Positions 10,329 to 20,339 of a DNA stretch of 64,000 bases are shown here, one piece after another; the first letter of the stretch is position 1; the number at the start of each line of letters is the position of its first letter. The stretch covers positions 62,001 through 126,000 of the forward strand of contig NZ_JABSQR010000006.1 in assembly GCF_013215705.1 (NCBI RefSeq), given 5' to 3'. A program made the position numbers and the translations under genes. The stretch is from Moritella sp. (GTDB lineage Bacteria > Pseudomonadota > Gammaproteobacteria > Enterobacterales > Moritellaceae). The notes below the pieces were generated by a model. That model searched no databases. It worked only from the letters and a program-made list of their open reading frames with translations, and was not told where the DNA came from.

Positions 10329-10766
10329 TTAATTCACAATAACGTCCTGATTCAGCATAGTCATGCTACTGATTATCTGAGGGGAATTAGTCTTATCCAG
10401 CCAATGAATCTTAATCTCGACTTCCTTTAGCTGACTTGAGGTGGTAAGCGTAGTTAACGATCTCACTTGCCAAGTTAAATTAAACCAGTGCTGATCATAT
10501 TGAATATCCCCCGCACTCAAGTTACCGCCGATATTGGTATTCAAAGCAGTATATCCATCAATCGAATCCGTCAAATACCGTATTTCATTCAGCTTATACT
10601 CCATTAACGCCCATGCTGCTGTGTATTGTGATTGCTGTAATATAATTTGAGCCTGCGTTAGCTTTAAACTCGTGACGCCAAATATAGCGGTGGTCAGCAT
10701 AAATAAACTGATCATAACTGCAAGTAAACTTCCACCTTGCTGCAAAGTATGTTGTCTCAACCGCAT
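10329..10766 (-). CDS. Type IV pilus minor pilin, PilV-like
   Basis: 145 residues with a prepilin-like leader (MRLRQHTLQQG) followed by GSLLAVMISLFML. Alignment to the usual PilV motif GFSLLEV puts alanine where glutamate-5 is normal. Last gene of a four-gene cluster, its ATG directly abutting the stop of the PilX-like gene. Minor pilins of this set prime pilus assembly in the inner membrane after PilD cleavage. Assignment rests on motif and position; sequence conservation beyond the N-terminus is weak. Confidence 0.75.
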   Translation of the reverse strand: MRLRQHTLQQGGSLLAVMISLFMLTTAIFGVTSLKLTQAQIILQQSQYTAAWALMEYKLNEIRYLTDSIDGYTALNTNIGGNLSAGDIQYDQHWFNLTWQVRSLTTLTTSSQLKEVEIKIHWLDKTNSPQIISSMTMLNQDVIVN

Positions 10767-11234
10767 TTAAAAACCGTATAATGAAGTTGGTTGCCAAGTC
10801 CAAGGCATTGATGTCGTAATAAGCTGACGCTGCATGACAATTAGCTCCGTATTATTGTAGGTAACCTCTATCGCAATATTGAACACTGCGTCCTCTGCAA
10901 TGCATAAATACAATCGCTCTGACAACAGATATTGATGCATCAGGTCATTAGCAATAACTAACTGATGAGTATCTAACGCTAAGTTGGTACATGGCGGTGA
11001 TAGAACCAGCAATTCAGGTGATTCATAGAGCACGATATAAAACAAATCCAATTTATTGGCCGCTATAATTTTAGCTTTCAGGTAATTAATATGGCGCTGA
11101 TTACGTTGAATACGCTGTTGCTGGATATAAGTAAATGCCAAACTGCTGCTGATCGTAATGAATACTAAGATTAGCGTCATTGATAACATAAAAAAACCAC
11201 GAACAGCATGGGATTGCGGTTGCTTAGACGTCAC
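10767..11234 (-). CDS. Type IV pilus minor pilin, PilX-like
   Basis: 155 residues, starting at a GTG that overlaps the stop of the pilW-like gene by one base. A leader of 13 residues ends in RG, followed by FFMLSMTLILVFITI. Position 5 of the mature form is serine rather than glutamate, as is common in PilX/GspK-type tip subunits. The C-terminal part has two cysteines that could pair. Function is inferred from operon position between PilW-like and PilV-like genes. Confidence 0.68.
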   Translation of the reverse strand: MTSKQPQSHAVRGFFMLSMTLILVFITISSSLAFTYIQQQRIQRNQRHINYLKAKIIAANKLDLFYIVLYESPELLVLSPPCTNLALDTHQLVIANDLMHQYLLSERLYLCIAEDAVFNIAIEVTYNNTELIVMQRQLITTSMPWTWQPTSLYGF

Positions 11235-11854
11235 TATAGAAAAGCCCTCGCACTGCTATTGCGAAAATAACCGAGTTCAAACTCGGTGAATTGACGATGA
11301 CGTATACTAAGCGCGATACTGACATAACCTTTAACTTTATGCGGTAGCGTGTATAGCTGTTGTGACACAGTGAATTGCAATTGGATAATTTCGGTGTTCG
11401 CCGCATCTGAAATCATTTCCCAACCTAAGCCACCATCACAGTCAACTTCGCTGCCTTTGCGCTGCTGTATCCCTCCACGATGCAAACGAAAACCAAAGCT
11501 TTCATGACTAAAAATACCATCTTCGTTACGATCATAACGATAGACAATACAATCATTACTGGGATTCAGAATATAAATTTTATCATCGTTATAAATAAAA
11601 GGATTCGCTGCGGAAATATTGCTGTTATAACCTGCTCGACCTAACTCTCGCTGCATAATAGTCAGTACATTCTGAGCCTCCTGCTGCACGAGATAATATT
11701 GTTCAGCCCGATTATTTTGAATTTCATGTGTGGCGTATATATAACTCGACCCAGTAAAAATAATACCCCCTAGCGCTATTGATATCATCAACTCAATTAA
11801 CCCATGTCCACACATGTGAAGACGCCCGGAGCAAAAGGGTTTAACAAGGCGCAT
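11234..11854 (-). CDS. Type IV pilus minor pilin, PilW-like
   Basis: The ATG at 11854 gives about 206 residues; the frame is open to 11911 but that extension would overlap fimT further. The prepilin motif is G-HGLIELMISIALGG with glutamate at mature position 5. QRELGRAGYNSN is typical of PilW-family proteins. It overlaps the end of the fimT-like gene by 14 bp, indicating translational coupling. The long C-terminal domain contains a cysteine pair. Confidence 0.83.
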   Translation of the reverse strand: MRLVKPFCSGRLHMCGHGLIELMISIALGGIIFTGSSYIYATHEIQNNRAEQYYLVQQEAQNVLTIMQRELGRAGYNSNISAANPFIYNDDKIYILNPSNDCIVYRYDRNEDGIFSHESFGFRLHRGGIQQRKGSEVDCDGGLGWEMISDAANTEIIQLQFTVSQQLYTLPHKVKGYVSIALSIRHRQFTEFELGYFRNSSARAFL

Positions 11855-12380
11855 AAATAGCACTATCTCCCCGCACCATACAAACTCGAATACGTCCCTG
11901 AGTACTGACAATAACCATAGTACTAAAGCGACCTAAGGAAAGTTGATAACTGGCACCATTTGTCGTGCCAAATAATGGTGAAAAAGATAAGTGGGGTCGA
12001 TTAACGGTGAGCTCTATATCACTTATCGCTGCGCTGGCTTGTCCATCGGTAGACTGACATAGCGTAGTCGATGTTAAACAATCACAATTTTCGTGATGAC
12101 TGATAATCCAGCATGACTTGACTGTGCTATTGACAGCATTATTAACCTGGACATTAAAATAATGCCGTTCACCTCGCAGTAGCGCTAATTGTTTCGTGAT
12201 ATTTAGCGCTTCAACTAATTGTCTGGTGAGATTGCCTAGTTTATTTTTATGCACATATGCACTATATGAAGGCACACTTAAAGCCATCAATATAGTCACG
12301 ATCGCCAACGTTAACAGTAACTCGATTAAGGTTAGCCCGGGGGATTTTAATTTACGGTGTATCATTCGCATTAGCTTCAT
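11841..12380 (-). CDS. Type IV pilus minor pilin, FimT/FimU (GspH) family
   Basis: 179 residues, first gene of the minor-pilin cluster. The leader ends SPG, followed by LTLIELLLTLAIVTIL, a classic class III prepilin signal with Glu-5. The C-terminal GspH-like domain is rich in cysteine (C-D-C and others) and ends SAIYAPC. No strong ribosome site is visible before the ATG at 12380. No pilY1 or pilE homologue follows in this cluster, which is shorter than the Pseudomonas fimU-pilVWXY1Y2E operon. Confidence 0.85.
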   Translation of the reverse strand: MKLMRMIHRKLKSPGLTLIELLLTLAIVTILMALSVPSYSAYVHKNKLGNLTRQLVEALNITKQLALLRGERHYFNVQVNNAVNSTVKSCWIISHHENCDCLTSTTLCQSTDGQASAAISDIELTVNRPHLSFSPLFGTTNGASYQLSLGRFSTMVIVSTQGRIRVCMVRGDSAIYAPC

Positions 12381-12557
12381 TTATTCGTGATCGACTAACA
12401 CTAACCCTAGAATAAAATGTAATCACTGATACTTTTATATTAATAAACAGGTAAAATGTTCCATTATTATTGAATACAGCCACAGTGACTGCTTGTTCGC
12501 TTTGATTAAACGCAGTGAAATAAACAAGTAAATTACAGGTGTAATTAAAGAGTTATT

Positions 12558-12779
12558 ATGTCAAAAATAGATTTTTCAGCAATTAACAAAAGCAGTTCAA
12601 AATCGTTTCATGAACAGCGTAATACCATCAAAAATGTATGCCTTGGAAAAACGGTTTTATGCCCAGTGTGCCAGCAAGCATTAAAGTTATTACCACCAAA
12701 GAACAAAAATGATGAATCTAAAACCGGAGTGGGCTGCGTAAAAGGTTGCACGTTTATTGAATTGGAATTTGAGCTGTAG
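12558..12779 (+). CDS. Small four-cysteine (zinc-ribbon-like) protein of unknown function
   Basis: 73 residues, the only plus-strand gene in the first 22 kb. CPVC near residue 36 and CVKGC near residue 60 form a plausible metal-binding pair of knuckles. AAAGAG five bases before ATG and a strong terminator 65 bp downstream support a real gene. It is divergent from the minor-pilin operon. The function is not recognised. Confidence 0.72.
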   Translation: MSKIDFSAINKSSSKSFHEQRNTIKNVCLGKTVLCPVCQQALKLLPPKNKNDESKTGVGCVKGCTFIELEFEL

Positions 12780-12844
12780 TTGCAATAGTTCTGTAAACTG
12801 TCATTGAAGTCATCACGATTTTAATGACGCTAAATTGCAGATAT

Positions 12845-12899
12845 AAAAAAACCTCGCTACTTATTGTTACTAACTGTAACTGAAGTAGCGAGGTTTTTT
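12845..12899. terminator. Bidirectional terminator between the small plus-strand gene and carB
   Basis: AAAAACCTCGCTACTT pairs with its complement around a 20-nt loop, with T-runs on both strands. It serves the convergent 73-residue gene and carB. Confidence 0.88.
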
Positions 12900-12927
12900 A
12901 TTAACTATAAATACTGCTATTTACTGC

Positions 12928-15900
12928 TTACTTAATGCGAGTATGTAACTCTTGTATTGAACGAACAGTACCACGGGCATCGGCAGAGTGCGCTTGGCAC
13001 GTTGCAAATGCTGCATTCATTGTGGTTGTGTAGTTCACTTTATAACGTAAAGCAGCTGCACGTAGTTGACGAGAATCTTCAATCGCAACACGACCTTCAG
13101 TCGTATTAATGATGTAGCTGTATTCGCCATTTTTGATACGGTCAAGAATATGAGGACGACCTTCATGTACCTTGTTAACTAGACGAAGATTAATACCTGC
13201 TTCACCTAGCGCAACGGCAGTACCGTGAGTTGCATCAATCTCAAAACCGAGTTCAATTAACTGCTTCGCTAATTCAGCTGCGCGCGCTTTATCACCGTTA
13301 CGAACAGAGATAAGTGCACGACCACTCTTAGCAACTTCAGCAGAAGCACCAAGCTGTGCTTTAGCATAAGCTTCAGCAAAGGTATCACCCACGCCCATTA
13401 CTTCACCAGTAGAACGCATTTCAGGGCCAAGTAACGGATCTGAACCTGGGAACTTACCGAATGGTAATACTACTTCTTTAACAGAGTAATATGGAGGAAT
13501 CACTTCTTCAGTGAAACCAAGTTCAACTAACGTTTGACCCGCCATGACACGTGCAGCAATTTTTGCTAATTGCACACCCGTTGCTTTTGAAACAAAAGGA
13601 ATCGTACGTGCAGCACGTGGGTTTACTTCAATCAAGTAAACTTCATTATCTTTCACCGCGAACTGGGTATTCATTAGACCAATAACACCTAGCTCTAATG
13701 CTAACGCACGTACTTGGTCACGCATAACATCCAGAATTTCAGGGCTTAATGAATGAGGAGGTAATGAACAACCGGAGTCACCTGAGTGAACACCTGCTTG
13801 TTCAATGTGCTCCATGATGCCGCCAATAACAACATCTTTACCATCACAGATTGCATCAACGTCAAGCTCGATTGCGTTATCTAGGAAACGGTCAAGTAAT
13901 ACTGGTGATTCGTTAGAAACACTGACCGCTTCTTTGAAGTAACGACGTAAATCGATTTCGTCATATACAATTTCCATTGCACGGCCACCAAGTACATATG
14001 ATGGACGAACAACTAACGGATAACCGATACCTTCAGCTGAAATAACCGCTTGCTCAGTCGTTGTTACCGTCGCATTGTCAGGCTGTAACAAACCTAAACG
14101 CTCAACCGCTTGTTGGAAGCGTTCACGATCTTCAGAACGGTCAATCGCATCCGGTGATGTACCTATGATTGGTACGCCAGCTGCTTCTAATTCACGCGCT
14201 AGTTTAAGGGGTGTTTGACCACCGTACTGAACGATCACGCCTTTCGGTTTTTCAATACGCACGATTTCTAATACGTCTTCTAGTGTAATAGGTTCGAAGT
14301 ATAAACGATCAGATGTATCGTAATCAGTTGAAACCGTTTCAGGGTTACAGTTAACCATGATAGTTTCGTAACCATCTTCACGCATTGCTAATGCCGCGTG
14401 TACACAGCAGTAATCGAATTCGATACCTTGACCAATACGGTTAGGACCGCCACCGATGATCATGATCTTATCGTTATCTGTTGGGTTTGCTTCACATTCT
14501 TCATCGTAAGTAGAATACATGTAAGCGGTGTCACTTGAGAATTCAGCGGCACAAGTATCGACACGTTTGTAAACCGGAAAGATCTCTAAACGATGACGTA
14601 ATTTACGGATTTCATTTTCACTTACACCAGCAAGTTTACACAGACGTAAATCAGAGAAACCTTTACGCTTAAGTTGACGTAATGACGTTTCGTTTAGACC
14701 CGCTAAACCAATTTTACTGACGTTTGCTTCAGCGTTAACAATGTCTTCGATTTGCACTAAGAACCAAGGGTCAATACATGTGATCGCATAGATCTCATCT
14801 GTTGACATGCCAATACGGTAAGCATCCGCTATATAGAAGATACGCTCAGCGCCCGCTTCTGTTAGCTCTTGACGGATCTTAGCTGCTGCAGACTCGTCGT
14901 TTAAGTTCACTTCTGGATCAAAACCGTTCTTACCGATTTCCAGGCCACGTATTGCTTTTTGCATTGACTCTTGGAAGTTACGACCAATCGCCATGACTTC
15001 ACCCACAGATTTCATCTGGGTAGTTAGACGGTCATTCGCACCGGCAAATTTTTCGAAGTTAAAGCGTGGCATCTTAGTGACCACATAATCCAGTGTTGGT
15101 TCAAATGATGCTGGCGTTGCACCACCTGTAATATCATTGGATAGTTCGTCTAACGTGTAACCAACCGCTAGTTTTGCCGCAATTCGAGCAATTGGGAAAC
15201 CCGTTGCTTTTGATGCAAGTGCAGATGAACGAGATACGCGTGGGTTCATCTCGATGATGACCATACGGCCATCAGCTGGATTGATACCGAACTGTACGTT
15301 TGAACCACCTGTTTCTACACCAATTTCACGTAGAACAGCCATCGATGCATTACGCATGATCTGGTATTCTTTATCCGTGAGAGTTTGCGCTGGTGCCACC
15401 GTAATTGAGTCACCGGTGTGGATACCCATTGGGTCAATGTTTTCAATGGTACAGACGATAATGCAGTTATCGTTTTTATCACGTACAACTTCAGTTTCGT
15501 ATTCTTTCCAACCAATTAGTGATTCATCGATCAATAGTTCAGTTGTTGGTGAAAGGTCTAAACCTAACGTACAAATGTCTTCAAACTCTTCCATGTTGTA
15601 AGCGATACCGCCACCCGAACCACCCATAGTGAATGATGGACGAATAATACACGGGAAACCAACTTCAGCTAGCACGCCTTTTGCTTCTTCTAGAGTGTGT
15701 GCGATACCAGCGCGAGGCGTTTCAAGACCAATGGCTTTCATTGCTTTGTCAAAACGGCTACGGTCTTCCGCTTTATCAATCGCGTCAGCTGTTGCGCCAA
15801 TCAGTTCAACGTTAAACTCTGCTAAAACACCTTTGCTGTCTAGCTCAAGTGCACAGTTTAATGCTGTTTGACCACCCATTGTTGGTAAGATCGCATCTGG

Positions 15901-16146
15901 ACGCTCTTTTTTAATGATGTTACGTACAACTTCCCAATGGATCGGCTCGATGTAAGTCGCGTCCGCCATTTCTGGGTCAGTCATAATGGTAGCTGGGTTT
16001 GAGTTAACTAGAATAACTCGGTAGCCTTCTTCACGAAGTGCTTTACAAGCTTGAGCACCGGAATAGTCAAACTCACACGCTTGACCAATTACGATAGGAC
16101 CTGCGCCCAAGATTAGAATACTTTTTATATCATTACGTTTTGGCAT
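12928..16146 (-). CDS. carB: Carbamoyl-phosphate synthase large subunit
   Basis: 1072 residues (E. coli 1073). It makes carbamoyl phosphate from ammonia (delivered by CarA), bicarbonate and two ATP, feeding pyrimidine and arginine synthesis. Two homologous ATP-grasp halves are visible: [19 protein letters not shown] and [11 protein letters not shown] in the first, [18 protein letters not shown] and [11 protein letters not shown] in the second. The C-terminal MGS-like allosteric domain follows. It is separated from carA by 27 bp, so co-transcribed. Confidence 0.99.
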   Translation of the reverse strand: MPKRNDIKSILILGAGPIVIGQACEFDYSGAQACKALREEGYRVILVNSNPATIMTDPEMADATYIEPIHWEVVRNIIKKERPDAILPTMGGQTALNCALELDSKGVLAEFNVELIGATADAIDKAEDRSRFDKAMKAIGLETPRAGIAHTLEEAKGVLAEVGFPCIIRPSFTMGGSGGGIAYNMEEFEDICTLGLDLSPTTELLIDESLIGWKEYETEVVRDKNDNCIIVCTIENIDPMGIHTGDSITVAPAQTLTDKEYQIMRNASMAVLREIGVETGGSNVQFGINPADGRMVIIEMNPRVSRSSALASKATGFPIARIAAKLAVGYTLDELSNDITGGATPASFEPTLDYVVTKMPRFNFEKFAGANDRLTTQMKSVGEVMAIGRNFQESMQKAIRGLEIGKNGFDPEVNLNDESAAAKIRQELTEAGAERIFYIADAYRIGMSTDEIYAITCIDPWFLVQIEDIVNAEANVSKIGLAGLNETSLRQLKRKGFSDLRLCKLAGVSENEIRKLRHRLEIFPVYKRVDTCAAEFSSDTAYMYSTYDEECEANPTDNDKIMIIGGGPNRIGQGIEFDYCCVHAALAMREDGYETIMVNCNPETVSTDYDTSDRLYFEPITLEDVLEIVRIEKPKGVIVQYGGQTPLKLARELEAAGVPIIGTSPDAIDRSEDRERFQQAVERLGLLQPDNATVTTTEQAVISAEGIGYPLVVRPSYVLGGRAMEIVYDEIDLRRYFKEAVSVSNESPVLLDRFLDNAIELDVDAICDGKDVVIGGIMEHIEQAGVHSGDSGCSLPPHSLSPEILDVMRDQVRALALELGVIGLMNTQFAVKDNEVYLIEVNPRAARTIPFVSKATGVQLAKIAARVMAGQTLVELGFTEEVIPPYYSVKEVVLPFGKFPGSDPLLGPEMRSTGEVMGVGDTFAEAYAKAQLGASAEVAKSGRALISVRNGDKARAAELAKQLIELGFEIDATHGTAVALGEAGINLRLVNKVHEGRPHILDRIKNGEYSYIINTTEGRVAIEDSRQLRAAALRYKVNYTTTMNAAFATCQAHSADARGTVRSIQELHTRIK

Positions 16147-16173
16147 AGTTCAATTCTCTACTAGGTATCAGGC

Positions 16174-17319
16174 TTAGGCTTGGCTTTTTTCCATACTCTT
16201 TTCCATCAACTCTATAAAGTGATTGAAAAGTGGAGCTGCATCGTGTGGACCAGGACTTGCTTCAGGGTGACCCTGGAAGCTAAATGCAGGTTTATCTGTA
16301 CGATGAAGACCTTGTAAAGAGTCATCAAATAATGATTTGTGCGTCATTATTAGATTGTCAGGTAATGTGGTTTGATCAACTGCGAAACCATGGTTCTGCG
16401 CCGTAATCATCACTATGCCACGTTCCAAGTCTTTTACAGGATGGTTAGCACCGTGATGACCGAACTTCATTTTTAATGTTTTAGCACCACTTGCTAATGC
16501 AAGTAATTGGTGACCTAAACAAATACCAAATACTGGAATATCTGTAGTCAAAATTTCTTTGATTGCTGCGATTGCATAATCACACGGTTCTGGATCACCG
16601 GGGCCGTTTGATAAAAACACACCGTCAGGGTTTAATGCCAGTACATCTTTCGCCGATGTTTGCGCAGGGACAACCGTGATACGGCAGCCGCGATCAACTA
16701 ACATACGTAAGATATTGCGCTTAACACCATAATCATAAGCAACCACGTGGAAGCGAGAGTCTGTCGCATCAGCTGGTAAACCACCCATTAATGTCCAGCT
16801 ACCTTGGTTCCATTCGTATGCTTCTTTCACTGTTACTTCTTTCGCTAAATCCATGCCTTTTAGGCCAGGGAATGCTTTAGCAAGTTCTAATGCTTTCGCT
16901 TCATCTATACTTTCACCTGCGATGATACAACCCGCTTGCGCACCTTTTTCACGTAAAATACGGGTAAGTTTACGGGTATCAATATCAGCGATGCCAACAA
17001 CATTACGTTCTTTTAGATAGTCAGTAAGTGATTGTTGATTACGGAAATTAGAAGTAACTAAAGGAAGATCTCGAATGATTAGTCCACAAGCATGAACATC
17101 TGAAGATTCTGCATCTTCATCATTTGTACCGGTGTTTCCGATATGTGGGTAAGTGAGAGTAACGATTTGGCGAGAATAGGAAGGATCGGTTAATATTTCT
17201 TGATAACCCGTCATTGAAGTATTAAAAACTACTTCACCTACCGAATGACCTTCTGCACCGATAGACACACCACGGAATACTGTTCCGTCTTCCAACACCA
17301 ACAAGGCGATATTACTCAA
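16174..17319 (-). CDS. carA: Carbamoyl-phosphate synthase small (glutaminase) subunit
   Basis: Class I glutamine amidotransferase subunit that hydrolyses glutamine and channels ammonia to CarB. The C-terminal domain has the catalytic cysteine in [16 protein letters not shown] and the His/Glu pair in [12 protein letters not shown] place the start at a TTG at 17319, five bases after GGAGG, giving 381 residues (E. coli CarA 382). The TTG at 17331 lies within the ribosome site itself. E. coli carA is known to start at UUG too. First gene of carAB. Confidence 0.97.
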   Translation of the reverse strand: MSNIALLVLEDGTVFRGVSIGAEGHSVGEVVFNTSMTGYQEILTDPSYSRQIVTLTYPHIGNTGTNDEDAESSDVHACGLIIRDLPLVTSNFRNQQSLTDYLKERNVVGIADIDTRKLTRILREKGAQAGCIIAGESIDEAKALELAKAFPGLKGMDLAKEVTVKEAYEWNQGSWTLMGGLPADATDSRFHVVAYDYGVKRNILRMLVDRGCRITVVPAQTSAKDVLALNPDGVFLSNGPGDPEPCDYAIAAIKEILTTDIPVFGICLGHQLLALASGAKTLKMKFGHHGANHPVKDLERGIVMITAQNHGFAVDQTTLPDNLIMTHKSLFDDSLQGLHRTDKPAFSFQGHPEASPGPHDAAPLFNHFIELMEKSMEKSQA

Positions 17320-17391
17320 GACAACCTCCAAAAAATAGATAGAAAAATAATAAAATAAATCAACTATTTACCCCAGGCTGTCACACAGCAT

Positions 17392-17431
17392 AGTAATTCG
17401 AGATTAAAAAAAAACAATCTCTGAATTACTA
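17392..17431. repeat. Imperfect hairpin in the carA leader
   Basis: AGTAATTCGAGATT pairs with AATCTCTGAATTACT (one bulge) around an A9C loop. It lies between dapB and carA. On the minus strand the loop is T-rich and no T-run follows the stem, so it is not a standard terminator. A small GCTGT-CAC-ACAGC palindrome lies next to it at about 17379-17391. Confidence 0.65.
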
Positions 17432-17501
17432 AATTTTGGCAAATTCCGCGGATAATACAGATAAAACAAATGTTACGCAACTGTTTTATTACGTTTTTAA
17501 T

Positions 17502-18320
<819 letters not shown>

Positions 18321-18436
18321 CTAGACTTCTCCCTGTGTTTATTATTAATCAAATAGTTAAAGTACTTTGATAATAGCACTCCTCGAAACACATCAACAAC
18401 GCTAACTTGCGTTTCTTAAGCATAAAAATTAGGCAT

Positions 18437-18475
18437 AAAAAAACCCGCTATTCTAATTGTTAGAAGGCGGGTTTT
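18437..18475 (-). terminator. Terminator of the 36-residue protein gene
   Basis: AAAACCCGC pairs with GCGGGTTTT and an inner TTCTAA-TTG-TTAGAA stem, followed by T7 on the minus strand. It lies 20 bp past the stop of the small gene and ahead of dapB, so a separate short transcript ends here. Confidence 0.85.
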
Positions 18476-18495
18476 GTTATACTGAATATTAGCAA

Positions 18496-18606
18496 TCAAC
18501 CGAAGATACCAAATAGGCCAGCCCATAGGTGCATCGTTGGTATTGTTAAAAACACAATTAAAAATACTAATGCATATTTCCAGTTAAAATCGTTATACGT
18601 TGCCAT
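18496..18606 (-). CDS. Probable 36-residue single-span membrane protein
   Basis: An ATG at 18606 opens 36 codons ending in TGA at 18496. The product starts MATYNDFNWKY, continues with a 14-residue hydrophobic stretch (ALVFLIVFLTIPTM) and ends HLWAGLFGIFG. That layout is a short hydrophilic N-terminus, one membrane span and an aromatic/glycine tail. Support comes from its own strong terminator just downstream and an exact FNR palindrome 18 bp upstream. The ribosome site is weak (GGAT or TGAG). It is not a fragment of a neighbour. The function is unknown; small subunits of respiratory complexes are one class with this shape (speculation). Confidence 0.68.
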   Translation of the reverse strand: MATYNDFNWKYALVFLIVFLTIPTMHLWAGLFGIFG

Positions 18607-18623
18607 TACTCATTATCCATCAA

Positions 18624-18637
18624 TTGATCTAAATCAA
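18624..18637. promoter_or_regulatory. FNR-type palindrome
   Basis: TTGATCTAAATCAA matches the FNR consensus TTGAT-N4-ATCAA at every fixed position. It lies 18 bp before the start codon of the 36-residue gene. Such closeness suits repression or a site overlapping the promoter better than classic activation at -41.5. A related CRP/FNR-family regulator could also use it. Confidence 0.65.
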
Positions 18638-18802
18638 AAATCATCTTACCTAAATAATATTAGCTCAGCAGCAACTATATCAGCCACACAACAAATTTAT
18701 ATCTTTATAGGTAGTTCAAATTTAAGATATTACGACTAATGAAAAAACGCAGAGCATGCAGATATAGTACCAACGAATGAACTAAAAGCATATTTCAGAC
18801 AT

Positions 18803-18842
18803 AAAAAAACGCCTTGCTCATATCGCGATGAACAAGGCGTTT
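18803..18842 (-). terminator. Terminator, probably the original one of fklB
   Basis: AAACGCCTTG pairs with CAAGGCGTTT over a 16-nt loop, with T7 on the minus strand. The nearest upstream minus-strand gene is fklB, 280 bp away, with a palindromic element lying between. The likely history is insertion of the element between fklB and its terminator. Confidence 0.75.
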
Positions 18843-18850
18843 AGCTAGTT

Positions 18851-19113
18851 TATACCCAAGCTACGTCAAGATGCACAATCAGCAAACCGAATGAAGAGTA
18901 TATTCAAGGCATGAAGTCGAGGATTTAGTTATTCTAAATCAAGACTTCATAACGCCGAAGATGCCTTCATTCGTTTTGCCCTACGGGAGGCGAGCAGGAA
19001 TAACAGCACAGCGTTGCAATATTTGAAAATGGATAACCATTATCTACATATTGCGCCTTGTTCTGTTATCCCTGCTCGTCTCTGATATAGCATCTTGAAG
19101 TAACTTGGGTATA
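18851..19113. mobile_element. 263-bp nested palindromic element (MITE-like repeat)
   Basis: The ends are 24-bp inverted repeats (TATACCCAAG...TCAAGATGC), matching at 22 of 24 positions. Inside are two further long palindromes: one built on GCAAACCGAATGAAG near 18892 and its inverse near 18970, with inner GGATTTAG/CTAAATC arms. The other is built on GAGCAGGAATAACAG near 18993 and its inverse near 19070. There is no open frame. Similar TATACCCAAG-bounded repeats are, from memory, frequent in Vibrio/Photobacterium-type genomes. No second copy lies in this window. Confidence 0.7.
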
Positions 19114-19124
19114 TATAGGACTAA

Positions 19125-19742
19125 TTAGATGATGTCTAATAGTTCTACTTCAAATACTAGCGCTTGGAATGGACCGATTGCAGCGCCTGCGCCCTGTTCG
19201 CCATAAGCAAGGTTGTGTGGGATAGATAGCTTGAATTTATCACCAACGTTCATTAGTTGTAGTGCTTCAGTCCAACCAGCGATAACGCCGCCAACTGGGA
19301 ATTCAGCAGGTTGACCACGTTCAACAGAGCTGTCAAATACAGTACCGTCAGTTAGCATGCCATGGTAATGAACACGCACTGTAGATTCTGCAGTTGGTTT
19401 TTCCTCGATGTCGCCACGAGCGATAACTTCATACTGTAGACCAGATTCAGTTACAGTAACTTCTTCACGCTCTGCATTTTCAGTTAGGAACTTTTCGCCT
19501 TCAGCAGCAAATATTTTAGACTTTTCAGCTTTTTCAGCTTCTAATTTCTCATGGATCAGTTTAAAAGCATCGTTTAGCTCTTCATCGCTAACTTTGCTGT
19601 CTACACCAGCGAACGCATCAGCAAGACCAGCTTGAACAGCTGAAATGTCTAGACCTTCGAATGGATTAGCAGCAAGCTGTTGACCCATTTGTAGACCAAT
19701 ACCGTAACTACCTTTTTGTTCACTTGTTGCAAATTCAGACAT
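19125..19742 (-). CDS. fklB: FKBP-type peptidyl-prolyl isomerase, FklB/FkpA type
   Basis: About 205 residues from the ATG at 19742, which has GGAAG eight bases before it; an upstream in-frame extension to 19826 lacks support. The N-terminal dimerisation domain has SYGIGLQMGQQL. The FKBP domain has VRVHYHGMLTDGTVFDSS, GVIAGWTEALQLM and IPHNLAYGEQGAG. There is no signal peptide, so it is likely cytosolic as for E. coli FklB (206). It catalyses proline isomerisation during folding. It is followed by the palindromic element. Confidence 0.95.
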   Translation of the reverse strand: MSEFATSEQKGSYGIGLQMGQQLAANPFEGLDISAVQAGLADAFAGVDSKVSDEELNDAFKLIHEKLEAEKAEKSKIFAAEGEKFLTENAEREEVTVTESGLQYEVIARGDIEEKPTAESTVRVHYHGMLTDGTVFDSSVERGQPAEFPVGGVIAGWTEALQLMNVGDKFKLSIPHNLAYGEQGAGAAIGPFQALVFEVELLDII

Positions 19743-19880
19743 AATTAAACTTCCATAATTCTTAATGATAAACACAGTAACTGTGTTGCTTAAATAACTA
19801 GGTATGGGCGATTTGTATAAAAACAAGGGAGAACATAAATTTTTTCTACTGACTACGGCTTAATTGACATCAATTGATTA

Positions 19881-20339
19881 TTAATCTAAAAATTTCAGAG
19901 ATAAACATTCAAAAAATAGACTTCCCTCTTCTTGAAAAGTGTTATCGAAATATTTAATCAAACTTATTCTGGCTTGTTTTGGTAAAACCATTGGATCATA
20001 ACTTGTGTCACTCACAGCATGAAAAAATTCATCCGTCGCTTTAACCTTAATAGCGACTTGAAAACTGGTGATGAGATAAGCGGTTCCTCTAGACATAACA
20101 CCGTTCGTAAAAACCCAAAATTCATATTTTTCATTTTCACCAATGAGTGTCGATCCTTCTATATCTTTTTTTTGCCCGATCAATGACACATTACTGCTTG
20201 TTGAATAATGCTCAATGCCATCATAATTTGAAATATATACGCCACATTTTAGATCCAGCGGAGTGACTATCAGTGCTGCATAGCTTGGTTCAATATAAAA
20301 AGTGAGTATTAAAATAAAAGTGCTTATTATTTTAGACAT
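19881..20339 (-). CDS. Secreted or periplasmic protein of unknown function, cassette gene 3
   Basis: 152 residues with an N-terminal signal peptide (MSKIISTFILILTFYIEPSYA, cleavage likely after SYA). The mature part contains two cysteines that could form a disulphide and no recognised domain. Its ATG overlaps the stop of the 139-residue gene by 13 bp, with AGG six bases upstream, so it is translationally coupled. Base composition is AT-rich like its two partners and unlike fklB and nagK. The function is not recognised; an accessory immunity or periplasmic partner of the cassette is one possibility (inference). Confidence 0.78.
   Translation of the reverse strand: MSKIISTFILILTFYIEPSYAALIVTPLDLKCGVYISNYDGIEHYSTSSNVSLIGQKKDIEGSTLIGENEKYEFWVFTNGVMSRGTAYLITSFQVAIKVKATDEFFHAVSDTSYDPMVLPKQARISLIKYFDNTFQEEGSLFFECLSLKFLD

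Noticed and set aside
17341-17500. ARG boxes for ArgR upstream of carA
   Set aside because: One TGAATTA half-site is present, but I could not find a convincing 18-bp palindrome pair.
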